Part shown: positions 41,383 through 51,057 of the stretch, one piece after another
Numbering within the stretch: position 1 is the first letter of the stretch
Layout: each line of letters opens with the position of its first letter
Source of the DNA: JAHELQ01 sp964491915
Lineage (GTDB): Bacteria; Acidobacteriota; Aminicenantia; UBA2199
Direction of reading: 5' to 3'
Assembly (NCBI GenBank): GCA_964491915.1
Contig: CAZBHS010000031.1
Span: forward strand, 1 to 64,000
Length of the DNA stretch: 64,000 nt
Notes under the pieces: generated by a model
Databases searched by the model: none
What the model was told of the DNA's origin: nothing
The model's input: only the letters and a program-made list of their open reading frames with translations
Made by a program: the position numbers and the translations under genes

Positions 41383-43320
41383 TTAAATTGAAAAAACGAG
41401 GCGAGCGGCGGTGGCCAGGATGATGGCGATGGTCAAGGTCAGTAATGTGATGGCTCCGGCTTTCTTCCAGCTCAACTCTCTGGCCAATACGGCGATGGTG
41501 GCGATACAGGGGACATAGAATGTGACGAATAGAGTGAAGCTGTAGATTTGAGGCGCGGTCATGACTTTCAGCAATTCGCCGGATTCGAGGCTTACATTCA
41601 ATGCGGAGGCCAGTAGGAAGAGGGCCAACTCTTTTCTCATGATTCCAAAGACCAACACAATACCTACGGCCGCCGGAAGACCCAATAGCCCCGAGGTGAA
41701 CGGCTCCATTGCGCTGTTGATGGATTCATGCCAGCGGAAATACTTGACCAACTCGAGAATGACGCTGCCCGCGATAATGAGCGGCCAGGCCACCACCAAA
41801 AATTCTTTCAGTCTGAACCAGGTTTTTTGGAGCACTGTCTTGATTTCGGGTGTGTGGTAACGGGGGATTTCCATAATCAAACCGGGACTGACTTCAGGAA
41901 ACGCCATTGCCAGGAATTTGCCGGTGACGCCCAACACCAGGATGTTGATGACATAGATGACCATGGCGGCGTTAACGGAAACCAATGCGCCCACCAGGCC
42001 GAAGATGACAATCATGCGGGCTGAGCAAGGAATCATGGAGGTCAGGGTTGCGGTGATGAACTTATCGCGGGGAGACTTGAGGATTCTGGTGGCCAGAATT
42101 CCGGGGACCGTGCAACCATAACCAAGGATCATCGGTACGACGGACATTCCGTGCAAACCGATGCGGTGCATGATGTTGTCGGTTAGATAGGCGATACGGG
42201 CCAAATAACCGGTGTCCTCCAGGATGGACAATATGATGAAAAACGGCAACAAAAAAGGAACCGCGATGGCGAGTCCGCCGCCGATTCCCTCCAATAGTCC
42301 GGTAAGACCCGATAGCGCCAGCGGCTGCGAGGCTAATTCCCGTTTCATAAAAAGGCCGATTCTTTCGATGGCTCCGGTGAATATCGGCTCGATAAAATCT
42401 CCAGTCTTGAATATAGTGAAAAAGATCAGGTAAAGAATGCCGACCAGAAAAATATAACCCAGGATTGGGTGCATCAGTATATTGTCAAGGCTTTGGCGGA
42501 TGTCTTTCTTTTGGGCGCTGCCTACCTTCGCCACTTTTTCGAATATGTTGAAGGCCATGTTGTGGCGGATGGAGGAGATGATGAATTCGCTCTTGTGATG
42601 GTGGTTTGATTCCAATCTGGCGAGGTGATTGTCGATTTCCTGTTTATGCTCGTCGTTCAGCTTTGGCTGGAGGTATTCCATAATCATCCGGTCCTTTTCC
42701 AACACTTTGATGGCCATGAACCGGGGATTCCAGCGCTCCGGGATGTTTTTCGCCTCTTCCAATTGGGTGGCGATGCGGCGGATGACCGGCTCGATTGTCG
42801 AATTGGTTGCGGTGATGCGGGGGATTGATTGTTCGAGCGCCGCCCGGCGGGCTTCCTGGAATAACTCGAAGATTCCCTCGCCTTTGCGTCCGATGGTTGG
42901 AATCACCGGCGCCCCGATGATTTTAGAGAGGGCGTCGATATCGATATGGAGACCTTTTCGTTTCACGTCGTCCATCATGTTCAGCGCGATGACCATCGGT
43001 TTTTGCATTTCCATCAATTGAAGCGTCAGCTCCAGGCTGCGGGACAAAACCGAGGCGTCGATGATATTGATAATGACGGATCCGGGGTTCGCTGTAAACA
43101 GATATTGGGCGGCCGCCAACTCCGCTTCGTCCGATGTTTGTAGGGAGTAGGTGCCGGGGAGGTCCGTCACCAGGATGTTTTCGTCTTCGATAACGATGTC
43201 GCCCTGGGTGTATTGAACGGTAATGCCGGGAAAATTGGATGCCACCGATTTATAACCGATGACGTCGTTAAAAATTGTACTCTTTCCACAATTGGGCTGA
43301 CCAATCAGGATGAATTCCAC
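41383..43320 (-). CDS. feoB: Ferrous iron transport protein B
   Basis: 645 residues. N-terminal G domain with GQPNCGKSTIFND (G1) and DLPGTYSL (G3), NMMD (G4), a helical domain to about 260, and a membrane part with the two Gate motifs (PILGYIFLVGI; MILGYGCTVPGILATRIL; IPCSARMIVIFGLVGAL). Imports Fe(II) across the inner membrane. Slightly shorter than E. coli FeoB (about 770). It begins five bases after feoA. No FeoC. Confidence 0.96.
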   Translation of the reverse strand: MEFILIGQPNCGKSTIFNDVIGYKSVASNFPGITVQYTQGDIVIEDENILVTDLPGTYSLQTSDEAELAAAQYLFTANPGSVIINIIDASVLSRSLELTLQLMEMQKPMVIALNMMDDVKRKGLHIDIDALSKIIGAPVIPTIGRKGEGIFELFQEARRAALEQSIPRITATNSTIEPVIRRIATQLEEAKNIPERWNPRFMAIKVLEKDRMIMEYLQPKLNDEHKQEIDNHLARLESNHHHKSEFIISSIRHNMAFNIFEKVAKVGSAQKKDIRQSLDNILMHPILGYIFLVGILYLIFFTIFKTGDFIEPIFTGAIERIGLFMKRELASQPLALSGLTGLLEGIGGGLAIAVPFLLPFFIILSILEDTGYLARIAYLTDNIMHRIGLHGMSVVPMILGYGCTVPGILATRILKSPRDKFITATLTSMIPCSARMIVIFGLVGALVSVNAAMVIYVINILVLGVTGKFLAMAFPEVSPGLIMEIPRYHTPEIKTVLQKTWFRLKEFLVVAWPLIIAGSVILELVKYFRWHESINSAMEPFTSGLLGLPAAVGIVLVFGIMRKELALFLLASALNVSLESGELLKVMTAPQIYSFTLFVTFYVPCIATIAVLARELSWKKAGAITLLTLTIAIILATAARLVFSI

Positions 43321-43325
43321 CGGGC

Positions 43326-43604
43326 CTACCCTTTAACAAGAATTTTTTGGGAGAGTCCAAATCCCAGGGCAATCTCCGAGCCCCGGTGAAGCACCACTAC
43401 CGGGCCGTGAAAATGTGACTTGCGGTGAACTTTGATTATGTCGCCGATGTTTAGGCCGAGGCCGGTTAGATTCATTCTGGCTCTGTGCCCGGCATCGATG
43501 TCTGTGATTTGAACTTCCTCTCCTGTTTGGCAATCCGATAAACTGCGGATTGTCCCTTCTTTATCTATCTGTTTCATATGTTTATCAGATTCTCGCAAAA
43601 ACAT
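43326..43604 (-). CDS. feoA: Ferrous iron transport protein A
   Basis: 92 residues, SH3-like. LSDCQTGEEVQITDIDAG...LTGLGLNIGDIIKVHRK...IALGFGLSQKILVK is typical FeoA. Start at 43604 has GAGGAA upstream; Met at residue 10 is an alternative. It works with FeoB in the cytoplasm. Confidence 0.92.
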   Translation of the reverse strand: MFLRESDKHMKQIDKEGTIRSLSDCQTGEEVQITDIDAGHRARMNLTGLGLNIGDIIKVHRKSHFHGPVVVLHRGSEIALGFGLSQKILVKG

Positions 43605-43660
43605 GTCGTTTTTTCCTCAACTAGCTTGTCACCCGTTGCGCGGTGAAATAACTAAACTAA

Positions 43661-43689
43661 ATTATAGGCGTGCCTAACTTTTTTGTCAA
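43661..43689 (-). promoter_or_regulatory. feoAB promoter with DtxR/MntR-type box
   Basis: Minus strand: TTGACA (43684-43689 complement), 17 bases, TATAAT (43661-43666 complement), a perfect consensus promoter. TAGGC-GT-GCCTA (43665-43676) lies over the spacer end and the -10, where a bound DtxR-type repressor would block polymerase. The regulator gene is directly upstream. Confidence 0.85.
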
Positions 43690-43702
43690 GTCCCAAAATG
43701 GT

Positions 43703-44143
43703 TTATTTTGGGTTTGGCGTGTGATCTTTGAATGATTGCAACCACGATGCGTGGTCAGAGGGGCATGTCTCGATATAATGGATGAAATCGATGATTTTTT
43801 TGTAGGAAATATCGCTGATGTAATGCTCGATCATGCAGGCATCTTTTTCCGCCGCCTCGCCGTCCACGTCCAGGATTTCTCGTAGAAATCTCGCCAGCGT
43901 CCGGTGCTTTTCATATATCTTGAGCGCTTCAGCTTTGCCCGTCGCGGTGAGTTCTACGTAACCGTAATGTTCATGCTCGACAAATCCTTTGTCTTCCAAT
44001 TTGCGCAGGGCTCCGATAACCGACGCCGACCGGACTTGCAGACGTTTTACCAGGTCCTTGACCCGGACGGTATCTTGAGTTTGGGAGATCATGTAAATTG
44101 ATTCCAGGTAATCTTCTAGACTTTGACTCAGCGGTAGTTCCAT
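43703..44143 (-). CDS. DtxR/MntR-family metal-dependent regulator
   Basis: 146 residues. Winged helix DNA-binding domain (about 8-70; LEDYLESIYMISQTQDTVRVKDLVKRLQVRSASVIGALRKL) and a dimerisation/metal domain with Glu, Cys, Met, Glu and His ligands (DACMIEHYIS). No SH3 third domain, so it is of the short MntR/SirR size. It probably represses feoAB when Fe(II) or Mn(II) is high. Own promoter TTGACA-17-TAGAAT (44173-44201 complement). Iron versus manganese cannot be told from sequence. Confidence 0.92.
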   Translation of the reverse strand: MELPLSQSLEDYLESIYMISQTQDTVRVKDLVKRLQVRSASVIGALRKLEDKGFVEHEHYGYVELTATGKAEALKIYEKHRTLARFLREILDVDGEAAEKDACMIEHYISDISYKKIIDFIHYIETCPSDHASWLQSFKDHTPNPK

Positions 44144-44359
44144 TGTGTTGCCCTCAACTTAAGCATATTCTTATTCTATAGACAAAACCGTCGCTTGTCA
44201 AATGCCGTGAACTTTTTGGGGTTGACAAGAGGGAAGAAGATTGATATGAAATGAATTTACATGGTCTGAACGTTAAAATATCCCGTTGGTTGGTTTTGAG
44301 TTTTCAAACGATTGTGATACTATGTCCCGTTACGCGAAATAGATGTGCAGGATGTTGGT

Positions 44360-45163
44360 ATGATCAGGAAATTAACTGAAAAAGACCGGCAAGCGGTTAT
44401 GGAATTTTTGCTGCCGGAAAAGGAATACAATATATTTATTATCGGCGATATAAAAAATCATGGCTTCTCAACTGAATTTCAGGAGTTGTGGGGAGATTTT
44501 GACGACAATGGTCGGTATCGAGCTGTTCTTCTCCGCTACATGCGGAACGCCATTGTGTATGCGCCGGAAGATTATCATGCGGCTCAGTTCGGGCGGATGA
44601 TCCTGGAGCATCCGCAGATCAAGACCGTGATGGGAAAAACAGCGGTGATCGACAGATTGACGGTGGACGGACGATTGAGCTACTCAAATGTAAGGACAAC
44701 CTATCTGGCCCGGTTGGACCATCTGGATACCGGGGGACTGAATCGCGAAAACCAATCGGAAGTGCGCGTCGCAGGCCTGGATGATGTCCCGGCGATTGTC
44801 CAACTCCACTCTACTATCGAGGAATTCAACTACGATACGGTGGAAGAGAAATCCCTGGCGTTGAATCGGGATCTGGAAAGCCGGTCGGGTCGCGCCTATA
44901 TCGTCATGGAAGGGGGAAAAACGGTATCCACGGCTCTGACTACCGCTGAAAACAAGTTTTCCGCCCTTGTTCGCGGCGTCGCCACAGCGATCGACCATCG
45001 CAAGCATGGATTGGCCACCGCTTGCATGATCGTTTTGTGCCGGGATTTACAAACAGAGGGTAAGACCCCCTGTCTGTTTTACGATAATCCTTCGGCCGGA
45101 TCAATTTACCGGCGGATGGGATTTCAGGAATTGGGAACCTGGCAGTTCTGTTTGTTACCGTAG
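44360..45163 (+). CDS. GNAT-family N-acetyltransferase
   Basis: 267 residues. The C-terminal half (about 135-267) is a GNAT domain: VRVAGLDDVPAIVQLHSTI, the acetyl-CoA loop RGVATAIDHRKHGLATACMIVL and FYDNPSAGSIYRRMGF. The N-terminal half (IRKLTEKDRQAVMEFLLPEKEYNIFIIGDI) is a second, degenerate GNAT-like part found in proteins of this size. Substrate unknown. Promoter TTGAGT-16-TACTAT (44296-44323). ATG at 44360 is preferred over an upstream GTG. Confidence 0.85.
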   Translation: MIRKLTEKDRQAVMEFLLPEKEYNIFIIGDIKNHGFSTEFQELWGDFDDNGRYRAVLLRYMRNAIVYAPEDYHAAQFGRMILEHPQIKTVMGKTAVIDRLTVDGRLSYSNVRTTYLARLDHLDTGGLNRENQSEVRVAGLDDVPAIVQLHSTIEEFNYDTVEEKSLALNRDLESRSGRAYIVMEGGKTVSTALTTAENKFSALVRGVATAIDHRKHGLATACMIVLCRDLQTEGKTPCLFYDNPSAGSIYRRMGFQELGTWQFCLLP

Positions 45164-45171
45164 ACTGCCGG

Positions 45172-46518
45172 CTATTTCTCCATTTTCTTTTTTCCCATGT
45201 AACTGGGAATGGCGATAGCGGCCACCACGCCCGCTACCATTACCGCCGGCAATACCATCACCATATTGCCGAGGCCCATGGAGTGATTGAACTCAAATGT
45301 GAAGCCTTCATCGTTGACCTGGGTAACGCCATACAGCGCAATCTCTTTGGTGAATGGATTGAGTTTATTCACCATTTCCTTGACTTCGGCGGACATTTTT
45401 TCATCCGACATGATGGCGTCTTCCTGCAATTTCAAAAATATTTTACCAAGTCTGGGGCTGACATAGCGGATGCCGTTGCCCATTGACGGGATGCCTCTGG
45501 ACATGCGCTCGAATTCTTCGGTTTTCACAAGCCCGTTCCCTTCTAATTCTCCCTCGATAATAGCATTCAAGATCTGATCGTTTGAGACCAGCATGAGCCG
45601 GTTTTTGGTTTGGACGATCTGCGGTTTCAGGGTAATCGGCACCGGTAGGGGAGGCACTGGGAGCGCTATTTTTTTGAGCCCCTCTTTTTCGGTTACCTGG
45701 GCCCCCGGTATCTTTTCCTTCAAAATTCCGAACAGGTAGTCGTTGGTGGTGCGTAACATGAACGCGGCGGCGGGTTCCGGGATCTCCACAGTCTTGCCTT
45801 TGGCGGGAATAGCGACCATTTTTTCCTTTGAGAGGGTGATGATGATCCCCGGTTGACCGTCCAGACATTCCAGAAGTTTGGCCGGATCGATCCCCTGTCC
45901 CTGGAGCATCGGTTCCACCATCCCAACTCCCTGAACCAGTTCGGGAATCCCTGAATCGGTGAGTTCACTTTTCATCCATTCCCATAGATTCTTTAGGCGG
46001 AAGTCGGAGAAACTGGCGAATACAGTGTCTGCCGGAAGTAGGTTCAAGCATTTCAGTTCATGAGGCGCCGATCCGGTCATGTTCCATAATTTGCCGTTCC
46101 CTTTGTCTTTGGAATGGTGAATGGCAATGACATTGCGATCCAGCTTTTCGTCGATGGCGATGGAACTCATGCCGATGCCGTCGATATCGAAAAAACCGCT
46201 GTTTTTGACGAAACTCAACATGAAGGTGAAGGCTTGTTCGGCTTCATTTGTTTTTGACTTTTCTTTTTCCATGCGGGTGAGCGCCAGTTTTTTTAGATCT
46301 GTCAGAAATGTTTCGAGCGCTGCCATCGCTTTTTCGGTGCTCAAGAACATATAAAAATTTCCCTGGGGGTCGAGGTTTTTAGCCACATCTCCATACGAGG
46401 TCGCTTCGAAGGGAGCGATCGTCTGTTTCCCGGTTTTGGGAGTCTGTGTTTGGATGAAATAAAATAATAGACCACCGATAACAATACCGATGATGAGTGG
46501 AATAAGGCTTTTTTTCAT
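45172..46518 (-). CDS. Hypothetical exported protein with N- and C-terminal TM segments
   Basis: 448 residues. N-terminal membrane anchor (about 4-22), a large periplasmic part with beta-rich character, and a second hydrophobic segment near the end (about 420-440; LPAVMVAGVVAAIAIPSYMGKK) that resembles a pilin-type hydrophobic helix without the usual Phe-Thr-Leu start. DUF3352-like features are possible (repeated TVFASFSDF, DGQPGIIITLS, RLMLVSND). Function unknown. AGGAGG before the ATG. Single gene, convergent with GNAT. Confidence 0.7.
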   Translation of the reverse strand: MKKSLIPLIIGIVIGGLLFYFIQTQTPKTGKQTIAPFEATSYGDVAKNLDPQGNFYMFLSTEKAMAALETFLTDLKKLALTRMEKEKSKTNEAEQAFTFMLSFVKNSGFFDIDGIGMSSIAIDEKLDRNVIAIHHSKDKGNGKLWNMTGSAPHELKCLNLLPADTVFASFSDFRLKNLWEWMKSELTDSGIPELVQGVGMVEPMLQGQGIDPAKLLECLDGQPGIIITLSKEKMVAIPAKGKTVEIPEPAAAFMLRTTNDYLFGILKEKIPGAQVTEKEGLKKIALPVPPLPVPITLKPQIVQTKNRLMLVSNDQILNAIIEGELEGNGLVKTEEFERMSRGIPSMGNGIRYVSPRLGKIFLKLQEDAIMSDEKMSAEVKEMVNKLNPFTKEIALYGVTQVNDEGFTFEFNHSMGLGNMVMVLPAVMVAGVVAAIAIPSYMGKKKMEK

Positions 46519-46592
46519 TGTAATCTCCTCCTAATACTCAATGTGTACCTATTGTAAGGGAAATTGACAAAAAAATAAATAGTAAAGGAAAT

Positions 46593-47939
46593 TTATTTCA
46601 TCATTGCCAGAGAACCCATGGGATCCCAGGGGGGAAGTACTTGTGGCGGTAACGACGCTGCGGTTTTTAAATGGTCCGGGAGGTATTTTTTTTGGATGAC
46701 CACCTGGAAATTGTATTGGTCGAACCAATCGTCGCTCATGACAAAAAAACCTTTTTCTCCCACTTTCTCTCCCCAACTGTTCTCCACCTTCCAGCGGTTG
46801 GGTTTGCCCTCGACAATATTTACGCCGGTAAACACCATGGCGTGGGTCAGTTGGCTTTCTCCGTAATCCAGGCGTTCTCCTTTGTCGAGGCCGAACGACA
46901 ATTCCATGGCTTTTTCATAGAGAAACAAATCGCTAGCCAGAACGCCGGACTCCCTTTCCGCCATTTTTCCCACATCGCACCCAAACCATACAAGCTCATT
47001 GTCTTTGAGTTGCGCCATGGTAAGGTCTTTGAGAACCTGGTTCTCCACATTCAAATAAAGGACGTCGCGGCCTCCCCGGACATTGCCGAGGTATCGAACT
47101 GTATAGGTCCTGTCAAACGCTTTGTCGCCGGTGGGAGCGTTGATAACGCTCATATAACCGTCGAGGTCTATGGCGACAAATTTCTCGAGGAATTCTTGTG
47201 GCGTTAATTGACGGTGGTTAAAATAATTGTTGTCTTTGTCACGGTATTCAAAATCAAAATTTTTCGGCGGTTGCCCCAGGAAATAAATCAGCATCCGGTA
47301 GAATTCGCTTAACATCTTTTTTTTTTCGGAGCGCATAGCCTCAAGAGATATTCCATCGCTGTGCATCCTCCTGAGTTTGGCGGAATCGCCCCTGAGTTTG
47401 CGGGTTAAAAGGCGGTTCATGATGAGTGATTGCTGGCTGTGATAGGTTTCCGGCATAACATATTTGGGAATTACGCCATATTTTTTTACCAGGTTGGAGA
47501 ACATGTCCCATTGCCCGCCGTCCTGTACGGGATCTTTTAAAAGCCACATAAAAAGTCTACTATCTATCGCTTCATCCAATGTTTCGAGAATATTTTCCAG
47601 AAAATAATTGGCTTTTTCCAGTTTGTCCCAGAACATCAGGTGGGTTTGAGATAGTTCGAAGTCTTTGATGTTATAGTCTCGCGATACTTTTTGCCTCATA
47701 ATATTGAGACCGGCGAACAACCAACAGCGGCCGCTCTTTTTTTGTGATGTGATTTTGCCGGTTTCGATATCGTGTGAAAAGGTAAATTGATTGCGCACGA
47801 GAGAATCATGATTTAACGCTACCGCCTGGATACCGTTCTTGATGATGGCGTTTTTTAATAGTTGCCGTTGAGGAATGCTATCGAAATTTTCCTGAAAGGT
47901 TGCCAACATTTCGGGCATAATCGCGTGGTCTTGATTCAT
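46593..47939 (-). CDS. pepC: Aminopeptidase C / bleomycin hydrolase (peptidase C1B)
   Basis: 448 residues, papain-like. Cys72 in KKSGRCWLFAG, His near 362 in LTHAMVFTGV, Asn near 387 in VENSWG complete the triad. Family members form hexamers with the active sites inside, and the C-terminal residue helps limit it to an aminopeptidase. No signal peptide, so cytoplasmic peptide breakdown, in line with the exported S46 and S9 enzymes. It is 15 bases after the 480-residue gene upstream. Confidence 0.95.
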   Translation of the reverse strand: MNQDHAIMPEMLATFQENFDSIPQRQLLKNAIIKNGIQAVALNHDSLVRNQFTFSHDIETGKITSQKKSGRCWLFAGLNIMRQKVSRDYNIKDFELSQTHLMFWDKLEKANYFLENILETLDEAIDSRLFMWLLKDPVQDGGQWDMFSNLVKKYGVIPKYVMPETYHSQQSLIMNRLLTRKLRGDSAKLRRMHSDGISLEAMRSEKKKMLSEFYRMLIYFLGQPPKNFDFEYRDKDNNYFNHRQLTPQEFLEKFVAIDLDGYMSVINAPTGDKAFDRTYTVRYLGNVRGGRDVLYLNVENQVLKDLTMAQLKDNELVWFGCDVGKMAERESGVLASDLFLYEKAMELSFGLDKGERLDYGESQLTHAMVFTGVNIVEGKPNRWKVENSWGEKVGEKGFFVMSDDWFDQYNFQVVIQKKYLPDHLKTAASLPPQVLPPWDPMGSLAMMK

Positions 47940-47954
47940 GATTTCTCCTCTATC

Positions 47955-49397
47955 TCAAAGATTGAGATTGCTTTTGATCCTGTTGAGCCGGCCCGGCAAT
48001 TCGGGTATTAGCCGGTCCAGGAGTTTCAATGTTTTTTTTATCTCGACGATATTGACCTCTCCGGATAATTGGGAGACTTCCAGGTTGACAAGAATTTCGT
48101 GAAGCGTTTTGTCCAATTCCATCAAGCGCATCATATCGTCTTGAGGTAGTTCTTCCGGGAGAATCATTGCGGCGTCGAGATAACGTAAAAACTCGGAGAT
48201 CTGCAGTTCCACGTCCAATATTTTTTTTCTGACTGTGGTCAAAGGCAAGAACGCTGATTCAGGATTGTATTTCCTTTTTATTTCCTGATATTCCCGCCGT
48301 ACCATCTTTTTGAATTCGCTGCAAATGTCGTCCGGCATAAACGGCTTTTCCAATCCTTTGAACAGATAATTTTCGATGAATTTATAGCTATATCTCTTTT
48401 GTGAAGACAATTGGTCCAATACCAGGGCTCTCACCACAGTCAGGCTATTGTTGTTACCCAGGTATTGAAGCACTCCCTCCACGGATTCCAGGTCCGGTTG
48501 GGCGTGATCGTTCATTTCTACCGGGAAATCTGAGAATGAAGGATAAATTCCCAGGTCTTCCGGCGATTCATCGGAGAAGTGGAGGATTTTGCGGCCGTCC
48601 GGCAGGGACGAGAGGGTGAAATCCTGCGATTGGATGATCAGCGGGGCGATTGAGTCTCCCGGCAGGGAATACTGGTTCCTGTCCAGGTAATAATAGGTGT
48701 ATAGCAATTGTTTCTCGAGATTTGGATATTCTATGTCCATTTGCAGAACATCTTCAAGTGTTTTTTTAAAAAAGCGGTTGAATTTTTCTATCTCGAACTG
48801 GTGAATCTCGGAGTTTTCCCAGGAGTCGTAGGTTAATGTGAATACTCCGGGATCATCGAGATTGGTGTCGGCGATGATGCTGTCGCCGAAGACAAAATTG
48901 TGTCGTTTGTAAAACTGCCGCATATCGATGGCATCCACGAATAAATCCGAATCGTCATCCAAAATGTCTTCGATATTTTTGATGGGCATTCGTTCGAAAT
49001 CAAGCAATGAAAAATAGATAATCATATGTTTGGCTTTGAGTTTAATTTCACGGGTTTTAAGGGGCTCCGCGGCGGAAACGTAAAAAAGGTCTTTTTGAGC
49101 CAGGGCAAATGGTTGAAAGGGAATGAACCGGTGGCCGGGAATCAGGATGCCTTCCTGAATTTCAAATTCGCTGGGTTTTATGCGAAAGGGGATTCCAGAC
49201 AAAAAAGATTCTTTGGGATAAAACACACCGTCTTCCACGACAAAATCAGGGAGCGAGGTCAAGATAAAATTTATATCTTCCTGGTTTTCCGGGGATTGGT
49301 CCATCCCGGTCGCCTGAATCAGGTCCAGTACGGTAAAAGGCGCTACAGCTTCTACAAGGTAATCGAGTACCAAATCCTCTTTTTCGATATCTATCAT
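47955..49397 (-). CDS. Hypothetical cytoplasmic protein (480 residues)
   Basis: Start at 49397 is preferred because GATGAGGA lies eight bases before it; the longer frame has no site. I do not recognise the family. The first 100 residues resemble a winged-helix/effector layout (VLDYLVEAVAPFTVLDLIQATG...VEDGVFYPKESFL); the middle is mixed and the C-terminal 130 residues are long helices. No Cys pattern, TM or signal. Co-transcribed with pepC. Confidence 0.7.
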   Translation of the reverse strand: MIDIEKEDLVLDYLVEAVAPFTVLDLIQATGMDQSPENQEDINFILTSLPDFVVEDGVFYPKESFLSGIPFRIKPSEFEIQEGILIPGHRFIPFQPFALAQKDLFYVSAAEPLKTREIKLKAKHMIIYFSLLDFERMPIKNIEDILDDDSDLFVDAIDMRQFYKRHNFVFGDSIIADTNLDDPGVFTLTYDSWENSEIHQFEIEKFNRFFKKTLEDVLQMDIEYPNLEKQLLYTYYYLDRNQYSLPGDSIAPLIIQSQDFTLSSLPDGRKILHFSDESPEDLGIYPSFSDFPVEMNDHAQPDLESVEGVLQYLGNNNSLTVVRALVLDQLSSQKRYSYKFIENYLFKGLEKPFMPDDICSEFKKMVRREYQEIKRKYNPESAFLPLTTVRKKILDVELQISEFLRYLDAAMILPEELPQDDMMRLMELDKTLHEILVNLEVSQLSGEVNIVEIKKTLKLLDRLIPELPGRLNRIKSNLNL

Positions 49398-49558
49398 ATT
49401 TATCCTCATCTCCGTATAGTGTACACCAATTGCCACTTTACTTCAATAACAGTGGGTTAATTTAATCGTTGCCGACCTGAAACAGGAGGTGGAAATAATA
49501 GACTGAAATTTCAAGAAACTATGGATGTTTGCGTTTTTGTAGAAATGAGAGTGAATGG

Positions 49559-49744
49559 ATGGCCAGGATTTCCCCGGTAGCGTGGGAAGTGTATTCGAAT
49601 TCAATGAAGTCACTGCTATTGGAACCTTTTGCCAACGTGGCCCAATTATTTTATCAATGGTATCTTAAAGCCGCGGCCTGGGAGTTTGGACGGGAAAGCG
49701 CGGATATTCCTGAGTCTTTGGTTAACCTTGATCCCTGGAAATAA
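49559..49744 (+). CDS. Possible small protein (61 residues)
   Basis: ATG at 49559 in a gap with no gene on the other strand until its last 23 bases, which overlap the end of the HIT gene. Sequence is Ala/Phe/Trp-rich with one helix (about residues 15-40; SLLLEPFANVAQLFYQWYLKAAAWEF). The ribosome site is weak (GAGAG). It could be a remnant. Tentative. Confidence 0.35.
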   Translation: MARISPVAWEVYSNSMKSLLLEPFANVAQLFYQWYLKAAAWEFGRESADIPESLVNLDPWK

Positions 49745-50216
49745 AAGCCGGAAGTAATTGATCGTATAGCTCTGTCAGCGATTGAGCCACAACGCGGGTG
49801 TCGCTGATGACCGGCATGAAATTGGTGTCGCCGGACCAACGGGGCACCACATGCTGGTGGATATGGTCTTTGAGTCCCGCGCCCGCCACTTGACCGAGAT
49901 TCACACCAATGTTCAAACCCTGGGGTTGCATCTCTTTTTTCAATATAGCGACGATTTCAGCGGTCAAGGACATCCATTCCAATTGTTCGTCTCCGGTCAT
50001 CAATTCTATTGTGTCGATATGGCGGTTGGCGGCGATCATCAAGTGGCCGTTATTGTAGGGGTAGCGGTTCATGATCACCAGGCAATGGGTTCCTCTTTTC
50101 AGAATGAGATTATCCCGGTCCCGGTCCTCTCGCAATGCCTTGCAAATAAAGCACTCGTCGCTTTTTTCACCGAGGATGTACTCGATACGCCATGGGGCCC
50201 ATAATGGTTTTTCCAT
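49722..50216 (-). CDS. HIT-family nucleotide hydrolase
   Basis: 164 residues. HIT motif HIHQHVVPRW (about 101-110), CFICKAL zinc pair near the start and GHLMIAANRH. C-terminal end longer than HinT, in the diadenosine-tetraphosphate phosphorylase/hydrolase style. Acts on Ap4A or related nucleotides in the cytoplasm. AAGGAGA site. It follows the peptidase E gene by 11 bases. Confidence 0.92.
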   Translation of the reverse strand: MEKPLWAPWRIEYILGEKSDECFICKALREDRDRDNLILKRGTHCLVIMNRYPYNNGHLMIAANRHIDTIELMTGDEQLEWMSLTAEIVAILKKEMQPQGLNIGVNLGQVAGAGLKDHIHQHVVPRWSGDTNFMPVISDTRVVAQSLTELYDQLLPAFISRDQG

Positions 50217-50227
50217 TTGCTTTCTCC

Positions 50228-50956
50228 TTATCTCCTGTTCATCTTCACATTGCCGAGGTAGGAAGCGTCCAGCGCCTTCTCATTTATGCGGCCGTCCCGG
50301 CGGGTCACTTCATAGGCCGCGGCGCAGGGACGGGATGCGATAATTTCTTCGAGGGTGTCGTCTTCATAATAAAGCGCGGCGAAATTCTCCACTCCAACTC
50401 CCTCCGCCAGGCGCTTCTCTTGTATCAACCGATGAAATGTGGGCCGGCGCCCCTCGTTTTCGTAATGGGCGCAGAAACTTCCTGATAGAAAGCCGAGACA
50501 TTCTTCCCGGTCCAGTTCTTGGGGATTGGAATCTGTCACTCCCTCTTCAAACCAGCAAACGCCGCCGGAGCTGACTCCTGCCAGTAGAATTCCCGCCTTC
50601 CAGGCATCGTAAAGCACGCGGTCGATTCCATACGTCTTCCAGATTCGGATCATCATTTCCGTATGGCCGCCGCTCACATAGATTATATCTTGTTTCATCA
50701 AGTGATTCGCGACATCCGCCGGCTGTACCGGCGGGTGAAAAAGGGATGCGTGTGTGGGAGTGCATTTCCGGTTTGAGAACAAATCGTAGAATCCCTGTAG
50801 GTACTCTTCATGATCGCCGCTGGCGGTGGGCAAAAGACAGATGTGGGGATTTGCCACGCGAGCTTTTTCGAGAATGTAATCGTCGAACAATGGATTGCCC
50901 TGTTCCATGGTGAAACCGCCGCCGCCCATCGCGATAATCCGCCGTGTCCGTTTCAT
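50228..50956 (-). CDS. pepE: Peptidase E-like protein (S51 family)
   Basis: 242 residues. IAMGGGGFTMEQGN at the start, ICLLPTASGD, then VSGGHTEMM and the nucleophile region AGVSSGGVCWFEEGVTDS with the S51 Ser. His in the CAHYENEGRRPTFHRLI part completes the charge relay. Removes N-terminal Asp from dipeptides in the best-known members. Two ATGs are possible: 50968, only two bases from GGAGG, and 50956, 14 bases away. I use 50956 because family members begin there. Co-transcribed with the HIT gene. Confidence 0.9.
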   Translation of the reverse strand: MKRTRRIIAMGGGGFTMEQGNPLFDDYILEKARVANPHICLLPTASGDHEEYLQGFYDLFSNRKCTPTHASLFHPPVQPADVANHLMKQDIIYVSGGHTEMMIRIWKTYGIDRVLYDAWKAGILLAGVSSGGVCWFEEGVTDSNPQELDREECLGFLSGSFCAHYENEGRRPTFHRLIQEKRLAEGVGVENFAALYYEDDTLEEIIASRPCAAAYEVTRRDGRINEKALDASYLGNVKMNRR

Positions 50957-51057
50957 TATTTGCTTCATAACCTCCTGTAAGAAGTTGAAACCAGTGTTCT
51001 GAGTATAAAGGATTTGAGAGGAAAAATCCATGCGGTTTCCGTAAAATATGAAAAATC

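Noticed and set aside
41383..44143. Possible horizontal transfer of the feo block
   Set aside because: Base composition, ribosome sites and promoter style match the neighbours, and no repeats or mobile genes flank it.
34197..44143. The whole iron region as one genomic island
   Set aside because: Several separate transcripts, unrelated genes (guaD, channel) between, no integrase, tRNA or direct repeats at the ends.
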